Assembly (NCBI GenBank): GCA_012861695.1 | Contig: JAAOOA010000175.1 | Span: forward strand, 434,001-498,000 | Origin: Trematomus loennbergii | Taxonomy: Eukaryota > Chordata > Actinopteri > Perciformes > Nototheniidae | Reading direction: 5' to 3' | Length of the DNA stretch: 64,000 nucleotides | Shown here: positions 57,001 to 64,000 of the stretch, in pieces | Position numbering within the stretch: the stretch's first letter is position 1 | Layout: each line of letters starts with the position of its first letter | Notes under the pieces: generated by a model | What the model saw: only the letters and a program-made list of their open reading frames with translations | The model's database searches: none | What the model was told of the DNA's origin: nothing | Position numbers and translations under genes: made by a program

Positions 57001-57961
57001 AGGTCCCATATCATGGCCATTTCTACTGATCATAATTCCAATGTTGAGGTATACTAAAATAGATTTATATTGTGCAATTTTCCAAACTCACATTGGTTTC
57101 TCATTCAGCATCTCTGTAAAGTATGTGTATTCACTCTCACTCTGTCCTAAACGGCTTGTTGGAGCTCCTGCCCCCCCCTCCCTGTGAGCCCAGTGTGCTC
57201 TGATTGGTCGGGACGTTGCGAGGCTCGCTGCTCAGTGAGCTGGCTTACTGGTGTGGTTTCCGGGTCGGCGATACAGCGAGACAGCGCGAAACTCATCCTG
57301 AGCACAGACAAACACTCACAGCCGAAGTAAAAACAATAAGTGTGGCTTGATATTGAGTAAGAAAAAGGTTTATAAACGCTGTGAGAATGGGTCTGCGGAG
57401 AGCATTTCTCCGCGATCCCAACTCGTCTGTTACCAACCAGGGAGCTCTATGCAAGTCAATGGGACTTTTTTTTAAATAAGATGGGGTGGAGCCTTAGCGG
57501 CTCATGCGGGACCTGGCAGATACTGTCTAAAATGCTGCGGTGATGAAACGCAAGGATTATTAGATCAAGGATTATTAGATCAAGGATTATCTCTGAAACA
57601 GTATGGAGCTCAAAGGCTTTCTCTCTTGCCGGTTATACCACAAGATGAGTTCCTTTTTATTTCCTGCTTCTTCACACACATGCTCTGTGCAGTACAGGTT
57701 AGCTCTGAGTGTTAGAACACCGACCATATTACGTCCAAAACAGTCGGCATTGTTTCTGATAGCAATGTTTCTGATAGTGCTGTGGGTCCGCCGCCGATTT
57801 GACGTCATATCGGCGGCAAATCTGGATCAGCTCCGTTGTAGCCCCGTTTTTAGAGATTTGGGTGCGGAGGAAAAGAGAGAGGGTTTTATTTTCTGACGCT
57901 GCGTGAGTTCCCTGACACACCGGGGACACATATTTTGTATAAAAGACATGATAGGTCCCCT
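57001..57961. mobile_element. Complete Kolobok-like TTAA element, non-autonomous
   Basis: TTAA at 56997-57000 and 57962-57965. Ends AGGTCCCATATCATGG and ACATGATAGGTCCCCT are inverted and match the family at 30958. The right 200 bp is the reverse complement of 31000-31110 (ATCTCTAAAAACGGGGCT). No THAP or transposase codons remain. A triplicated GGATTATTAGATCAA lies at 57555-57597. Confidence 0.8.
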
Positions 57962-57965
57962 TTAA

Positions 57966-59020
57966 TCCTCTGAGACCCACGGGCCGTATACGATCCCAAA
58001 TATCACGTTGTGTTCAAAGCGTCATAACTTCTCAGCTGTTTCAGCCAGAGACATGCCGTGTTTTTCCCATAGACTGTATATATAAAGGTTTTTCCTCTTA
58101 AACTACTGAAACGGCAATAAACAACTCCATTAAGTTTTTAATTGAGAGGCGTTTACTTATTTAGGTGAAACAAATGTGCGTAAAGTTTTAAAAGATGCGG
58201 ATAGTCTCATCTTGATTCTGGCACATTGCTTATCGTTTTCTGTTTTATAGATCTATTCTCATCCACCATCTTTGTTTGTGACGTAAAGAGTGTAAGAGTC
58301 ACGTTTCTGAATCGGACACTCTGAGTGGATGCAGTCACAGCCAATCGGAGTCTGATTCAGAGGGTTGCCTGTCAGTTCCGTTGTTATGTGTACTGAAACG
58401 AGAGCCGGTATAATTCCACGCGCGAAAACAAAATAAAAGTTGGAATACGTTCTTTTAGTGTCTTAAAAGTAAACTGAGCTATGGATGGCAAGGAAGTTTA
58501 CTACAGCTGAGGCTTTGGAGCTGATTTTTCAAGGGGACGATGTTGATGAAAATTCAGACGAATCTGCTCTGCATGCTATGTGTGATTGTGGACATGATAT
58601 ATATCATGTGTACTCTTCAAAATTGGCAGGACAAAAAAATGACAATTCCTCCCAAAAAAACGCCCATGGACACTGCCCAAAGAATGAGCATAACTAATGA
58701 ACAGAATAAGTTAGAATCTTCTAACCAGTTCTGATACAATGATAAATGTGTTCAATTTTCTGTGTTGAATGTTTCTTTCAATGTTATGGTTAGCAGTTTT
58801 TTTAATGAAAAAGTAAAAAATTCAAGCTCTGTTTTTATTTATCGGCAAATATTCCCTATTATAGTGTAATAAGTCTCTAATGAGTGACATATATCATTAG
58901 CTGAGGATGTGCTGATTTCTGGGATGTGTAAAGTTGATTATACTGCAAATAAATGACAATTTATAAGGCAAAACACAAAAATATACAAAAACGGAAATGT
59001 CCTATGTGGGTCTCAGAGGG
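57966..59020 (+). mobile_element. piggyBac-type element with N-terminal transposase relic
   Basis: The left TTAA (57962-57965) is shared with the neighbouring element; the right site is TTAT (59021-59024), one change from TTAA. Ends TCCTCTGAGACCCAC and GTGGGTCTCAGAGGG are inverted over 14 bp. Confidence 0.75.
58485..58697 (+). pseudogene. piggyBac transposase N-terminal relic
   Basis: The 70-residue frame starts with RKFTTAEALELIFQGDDVDE and an acidic NSDES. The layout resembles the N-terminus of the transposase at 13825 (ERFSVQRALELLG, then acidic NSDLEDLSD). It then loses resemblance and stops at 58697. No catalytic core follows, so the element is non-autonomous. The assignment depends on the element ends as much as on the protein. 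Confidence 0.45.
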
Positions 59021-59024
59021 TTAT

Positions 59025-60597
59025 GGTTCATTTCGGGTTAAGTGTCTTGCTTTAGGAAATGTTGACTGCGGGGCCCTCCAATTGAATTGGATTGCATTAC
59101 CAGCCCCAGAAATATTTCAAAATTAGCCAAAATGCTTGTGTAATATAAAATAAATACATATATTTATGAATAAAAACAACACCTTTTGACCCACTTATGG
59201 AAGAGTGGGTCAAAAGAAAAGTGAGCAGCATCAAGGAATGTATTTCAGAGGCACTTAATATGGAGTATAGCCAGCATGTGCAGCTGCACAGTATTATCAC
59301 CAAGAGCATGAACTCGACCACATGAAAACATTTTCACAAACATAATACATACAAGATGCCCTGGGGCTCTGTGAAGCCAGGTCCAGGCATTCTAGAGCTA
59401 TGATTAGATTCACAGCGAGTGACAGTGATGTTCTGTGGCTGCCTCTCCATTCATGCTGGTCTGAACACAGAACTGTCTGGCCTGCCCTGCATCTGTCCAC
59501 CCCCCCCACCTAGCCTTGCCTCCCCAGTGCTGTGGTGCTGTCCAGGGTTGTATGTGACTCCTGCCAGCTGGCAACTTCCTGTCGCTCAATTAATCATTAA
59601 TTGCACACTTTGCCTGGTGCACTGCAGAACGATAAATCATACTCAATCGCAATTGAAAAGCATTTACTGTTATTGTTTAGCCTTATGACTTGCAAATATT
59701 AGTTGGGAAATAATTCTACATATGTTGAGAAATGGATATAATTGGACCTAAGTGGTTTCTGCTGGAATCCAATTAAATGCAGATGACTGCAGACCTTCCT
59801 CTGCAGTGGGAATTTACATTTACACAGTGGTGCCTACTGTGTGTGACAGTGTGTTTGAGTGTGTCGGGGGTTAGATTTACTGTATATGGGTCAGGCTGTA
59901 CTCTGTGTTCTGATTTAAAACATAAAGTTATATGTCTTCCTTCTTGACTTCCTACTTTTTGGCTCAAGCTTTTTTTTGTTTTTGAAGGCCTTCTAACATT
60001 ACAATAAAGCAAGTCATCTCCATCTATATGGCTGGCAATGCCTGCATGAATGTTCCAGAAAACACGGAAACTAATGAAATTAATATATAAGTGAGCTTAT
60101 ATATCTACAAATTTGCTAAAACTATAACTCAACTTTATATAAATAAGGAAGTGTTGAGTTATTTTGACTGGAGCATCGATCAGGAGTACAGGGAAGGAGA
60201 AAGGACTGGAATAAATTATAAAGTAAAAACATTGCTGAAAACAGAATTGCAGAGCAGTGTTTGTTGTTGTACTCAGAAAACATTAAGGGTCCATTTCAAC
60301 AAGACTAATTTATGTTTGTGCTAGACAGAGGCCATTTAGAATAAAGTATTTTATATGACCGTTTACTGTAGTTATTGACATAGTTATATAAAAAGTCAAT
60401 TAGTCCAGCTTTTAACTGTAACAAGGCAACCTGGTCTTCTATAAATACATACGTCCGTCTTTTACGAAACACAAGTTTGTTTCTAATGATTAGCCACATA
60501 AATCTGCATGGGAGTAGGAGGGGGTGAATGGCTGGGATAAATACCTACATTTCCCAGAGGAAACTGGTGGTTGTGTGGAATCAATAGTCAACGCTGA
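59025..60597. other. No recognisable gene
   Basis: AT-rich with short frames lacking motifs. I see nothing specific. Confidence 0.45.
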
Positions 60598-60605
60598 CTT
60601 ATAAA

Positions 60606-60851
60606 CAGAGGTGGGAGAAGTACTCAGATCTTGTACTTAAGTAAAAGTAAGAGTACCAGAGTGTAGGAATTCTCTATATTTAACATCATTAATCAAAATC
60701 TGCAAAGTTACTAAAGGTATTATATAAATGTAGTGAAGTAAAAGTACACAATTTATCTGTGTATTGGGGTAGAACTACAAAGTACAAGTCTCTCAAAATG
60801 TTACTTAAGTACTGTACTTGAATAAATGTACTTCGTTACTTTACACCTCTG
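60606..60851. mobile_element. hAT MITE, 246 bp
   Basis: Ends CAGAGGTGGG and (minus) CAGAGGTGTA. The target duplication is CTTATAAA / CTTATAAG (7 of 8 match; 60598-60605 and 60852-60859). The interior has GTACTTAAGTAAAAGTAAG and its near-complement, as in a common teleost MITE. Confidence 0.8.
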
Positions 60852-60859
60852 CTTATAAG

Positions 60860-61440
60860 TGTATGTTTGAACTTCAAACAACAGAAAAAGCATACTTTTA
60901 TTCATGCAGAACCATGATGGTTTTTCATGAAAAAGATGGGCAGAAGCAAGATGGCGCCAGTGTGTGTGGCCTGCCGTCTGTCGCTGCCAACGCTGTGTGT
61001 TTATGTACTGTTTGTGTCATTTTTAATGCAAAATGTCAACTCTCTACTGGTGACTAGTTTACCTGTGCCGCACCCCGGCTCCACCTACCAGTGGTCGACT
61101 GGTGAGAATGAAGGCTCATCTCATCAGCTCATGTTTTCTCTCATACTGAGTATGAGCCTCATCTCTCTTTTTCGAGGCGTTTTCTGGACCCTGTCGACGC
61201 CTGGCTGGTACCTGTCGTCGGACCGGATGAGGCATTCCTGCACCGCGGGACCTGCTCCCCTCGTCCCCGCTGCCGCGGGGTTAATCTGCATAACCTGAGG
61301 TCCCAGTAGCCTCTGGCAGCAAGACCCCTGTATGCCGCAAGACCCGTGCGTCTCGCTCCACTCAGCTGAAAAGCTAACCCGGCTAAGGCATCGCCCTCTC
61401 CCCAAAATCACTGGTCCTCTGGGAGGGGACGGGCGAATAC
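60860..61440 (+). other. Upstream region of the second Crypton-like gene
   Basis: An open frame at 60927-61298 begins near AAGATGGCGCC and has a hydrophobic stretch (LCVYVLFVSFLM), but I do not recognise it. 61370-61440 is shared with 44115-44180 (GCCCTCTCCC, TGGTCC-CTGGG), showing the two Crypton-like loci share upstream sequence. Confidence 0.45.
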
Positions 61441-61441
61441 C

Positions 61442-62552
61442 ATGCGTAAAATAACATTTCCGAACAGCATGGAGGCGTACCTTAAGGCATACAGGGAGCA
61501 TAATGAGGGCGTCGATCCGACAGTAAAACCCCCGCCACCCGGTACCTGTTATATGGCTATATCACCCTCCATTGCAACCTCCTGTATGGCCACCGTCCGG
61601 GCGTGAATGCCAACATGACCAACACTGAGGTCAGAGAGGCGGATAAAAGGGGAACTGCTGAAGGCTACCTCATCCACGTGCAGGAGCACAAGACGGCCAG
61701 GACATTTGGAGAAGCGCAGCTGCTGCTTACAGTAGAGGAGTTTGGCTGGGTGCAGAGGTGGATGGAGATTAAAGGGGCATTGCTTGGTCCTCAGAACCGC
61801 TATTTCCTGTTCACAACGGGGAAGTATGCCTCCAAGAACCTGAACAGCTACTTGAAGATGGCATGGGCTGATGCTGGGTATACAGGGGACGTCACCTACC
61901 CCATCGTGCACACTGCCCTCGCTGACAATGTGAGTTGAATACACACTATTGTCTGTTGTGGGGGGTTGCATGTGAACATTTACCTGTAACTAATTGGGCT
62001 TGTTCTTTACAGATCAAGCAGTACCACGATCCAACAATTCTCGCCAGGTTTATGTGCCACGACACATCCACGGTTGATCGATTCTACACAAATATGCCAG
62101 GAATAAAGGAGGCATTGCGCATCCGCACCATCTTTAGGGACTCAGTGGCTGCGGCGCATGAGTTGCAAATAAACTGAAGCAGCAGCAGCAGAAGCAGAAG
62201 CAAAAGCCACAGCTTTACCATTATCAGATGGGGATACCTTCGAAGAGGGCTCAGGGGCTGAGAGCAGCATCAGCAGCATCAACAGCAATCTTGCACCCAT
62301 GCCCTACGATTCCAGCGATCCCTTGTCTACGGGAGACGAGGATGAGTTACCTGCTGGGTCGTTGGAGCGGGAGCGGAAACGGAAGGCACAGATGGCATCG
62401 GTACCGGTTGACGACTCTGATTCAGAGGGGACTGAAGACAGTGAGCCAGACAGTGACAGTTCTGAGGAGGGGGTAGACGCCATGGACTCAACCTGTTTGG
62501 CCAAGTGCACGGTCAAAATGAGTCTCCTAAATAAGCCCCTGGGCCCCCGCTA
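61442..62552 (+). pseudogene. Crypton-like tyrosine recombinase, C-terminal half kept (copy 2)
   Basis: Shares the start MRK-ITFPNSMEAYLKAY with copy 1, then lacks about 430 bp and resumes at LLYGHRPGVNANM (catalytic Arg at 61594-61596). It continues with LLTVEEFGWVQRWMEIK, YFLFTTGK (likely the catalytic lysine strand), KMAWADAGYTG and TYPIVHTALADN. An 83-bp GT-AG intron (61930-62012) is followed by ILARFMCHDTSTVDRFY with the nucleophilic Tyr at 62085-62087. A stop at 62175 and a frame change separate an acidic, serine-rich tail (DDSDSEGTEDSEPDSDSSEE) ending at 62552. The two local copies have complementary deletions. The Crypton label is inference; a DIRS origin is less likely because no reverse transcriptase lies nearby. 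Confidence 0.65.
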
Positions 62553-62831
62553 AACAAGGAAGTATGTATACCGTGCATACTAATTTGTGTTTGTTCGAAT
62601 AAATATATTGTTATAATTAAATACTTGGTCCTTCTTGTAAGAAACCCACCAAAAACTCTGTTTTCCCCCCCCTAAGGCGCCCAGGGGCAACTAAAGTGCC
62701 ACTTTCCATCAGCACCGGGGAGGCGCTCTCCTTGGTGCTGAACCCTGCGAGGAGTGCTCAAGTGTTGGCGGAGGAGGTGTAAGGCAGAGGAGGGTGAAAA
62801 AAAGTTAAAGTGTTTGAACCTCCAGCCCAGA

Positions 62832-63365
62832 ATGGTGGTGCCAATAAGAAGGCCGAATTTGGATGCTGAGGGGCGGGCATCAAAGCACCACGAAATTCAC
62901 CCCCTTTCAGTATTACCAGGGCATGAGGTTCTGGCGGGTGTGTATGGAGGGGTTTAGTCCGAGGGGCTATGCTTAAGTGCGGGTCCCCGGGCACTCATGG
63001 TGCACATGGTTATGGATGTGTGGTGGTGGTGGTGCCAATAAGAAGGCCGAATTTGGATGCTGAGGGGCGGGCATCAAAGCACCACAAAATCCACCCCTTT
63101 TAGTATTACCAGGGGCATGAGGTTCTGGCGGGTGTGAATATCTGGGTTTAGTCAGTGGGGTATGCTTAAGTGCGGGTCCCCGGGTACTCACGGTGTGCAA
63201 GGTTATGGAACTGCACATGTTAGGGACACATGCTGGAGATCCTTTGTCCATCCTTTGGGGGTCTTGGAGCGGCCAAATATAGGTATATTTCCCGTTCTCT
63301 TTCCTGGATGATGGAAATAACCTAAGTGCACATGTTAGGGAGACATGCTGGAGGTCCTTAGTCCG
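62832..63365 (+). repeat. 194-bp tandem repeat downstream of the Crypton-like gene
   Basis: Two units start with GGTGCCAATAAGAAGGCCGA at 62837 and 63031 and include GCGGGTCCCCGGG. A further block, CACATGTTAGGGA-ACATGCTGGAG-TCCTT, occurs at 63213 and 63329. Frames in this block are repeat artefacts. Confidence 0.8.
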
Positions 63366-63411
63366 TCCTTTGATGCACTATTGCCCGCATTTTAAACACT
63401 GCTCCTCCCTT

Positions 63412-63573
63412 GTCAAGTGATTTATTGTAGCCTGCTTCATGTCCAACTAATGGACTTTAATTTGTATGGTATATGTCTCTGTATTGTACACTGTTGTACA
63501 ATACAGAGACATATACCATACAAATGAAAGTCCATTAATTGGACATGAACTAGGCTACAATAATTCACTGTCC
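63412..63573. repeat. Long hairpin, ~79-bp arms with 4-bp loop
   Basis: GTATTGTACA (63481-63490), CTGT loop (63491-63494) and TGTACAATAC (63495-63504). The pairing continues outward to about 63412 and 63573. The inner 30 bp of each arm pair perfectly; outer positions have a handful of mismatches. Confidence 0.9.
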
Positions 63574-63574
63574 C

Positions 63575-64000
63575 CAACATTTGAAATTGACATGTTTCTA
63601 AATATTGATTGAATTATAACAGGTAACACAGATGCAGAATCAGTGGCCAAGGGGCTACTGTGAGAGATGTAATTCCAGAATGGGAATACCAAAGAAGTTG
63701 ACCTGTGAAAATGAAACTATTTTGTAATGTGGATATGTTAACAGATATTAAGTAAGTGGGGTTTGAAATGTAGAGAGCACATATTACAGTTAAGTTAAGC
63801 TAAAACATAGTAATGTAATGAGACAGAATTTAATTTAGACAACATCCTGTCTCTAGCCTGGTAAATAATTAGAAGTAAAAGCCATAGACTTTATTTTTAG
63901 GTCATTATGGGGATAGAAATGAACACAAGACTAGTTTCACAAGGGCAATTTAAATTCATAATAGAAAGACATTTGATGACAGTATGTTGGAATTCTGCAT
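63575..64000. other. No recognisable gene
   Basis: AT-rich, nothing specific seen. Confidence 0.5.

Noticed and set aside
44181..62552. A single Crypton gene split by insertion
   Set aside because: The two loci share their start region, so they are separate copies rather than two halves.
62832..63251. Open frames on both strands in the tandem repeat
   Set aside because: They restart with each repeat unit and encode no known motif.

Overview
This window looks like vertebrate, almost certainly teleost fish, nuclear DNA. The reasons are AT-rich sequence with spliceosomal introns, long (GT)n and (AT)n microsatellites, and a dense load of the element types common in ray-finned fish: piggyBac, hAT, PIF/Harbinger, THAP-bearing TTAA elements, Crypton-like and DIRS-like tyrosine recombinases, L2/Rex1-like LINEs and tRNA-derived SINEs. 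I find no exon that I can assign to a conventional host gene, no tRNA or rRNA gene and no CRISPR array. Most coding sequence is transposon-derived and most of it is broken.

Layout. 1-1.4 kb: the end of a hAT element with an open BED-finger exon at the window edge, then a DIRS-like recombinase remnant. 4.1-4.5 kb: a tRNA-derived SINE. 4.9-8.0 kb: two head-to-tail copies of a TIR element, the second carrying five GTTGCCATGGCAAC-type palindromes about 147 bp apart. 8.7-11.9 kb: a diverged local duplication split by a non-autonomous piggyBac element. 13.6-18.4 kb: a 3.5 kb piggyBac element with a four-exon, now broken transposase gene, inserted at TTAA inside a second piggyBac-type element. 19.3-20.1 kb: a complete hAT MITE in an AT microsatellite. 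22.3-23.6 kb: an L2/Rex1-like LINE fragment. 26.7-29.6 kb: a two-gene PIF/Harbinger element. 31-37.5 kb: a THAP-bearing TTAA element filled with inverted repeats. 38.1-38.6 kb: a possible solo LTR. 42.4-44.9 kb: piggyBac, LINE, SINE and Crypton-like fragments.

45-48.2 kb holds a four-level nest: a LINE tail is split by hAT-A (TSD ACTGATAT), which is split by hAT-B (TSD CACATGAC), which is split by a piggyBac element (TSD TTAA). At 50.8-52.5 kb is the most interesting locus. Three exons with matching phases encode a domain like the cysteine-rich C-terminal (ballast) domain of P2X7. They are convergent with a THAP-finger exon inside an element that ends at TTAA. 52.7-54.1 kb: a hAT nested in a hAT. 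57.0-59.0 kb: a complete TTAA element and a piggyBac element that share one TTAA. 60.6-62.6 kb: a small hAT MITE and a second Crypton-like gene. 63.4-63.6 kb: a 79-bp-arm hairpin.

How the parts relate. Most genes here are transposases or accessory proteins of mobile elements, and the non-autonomous copies share ends with coding relatives in the same window. TTAA-targeting elements dominate and in two places abut exactly at a shared TTAA. Several paralogous copies act as empty sites, so insertion order can be read directly. Family assignments rest on motifs read by eye; no database search was possible.
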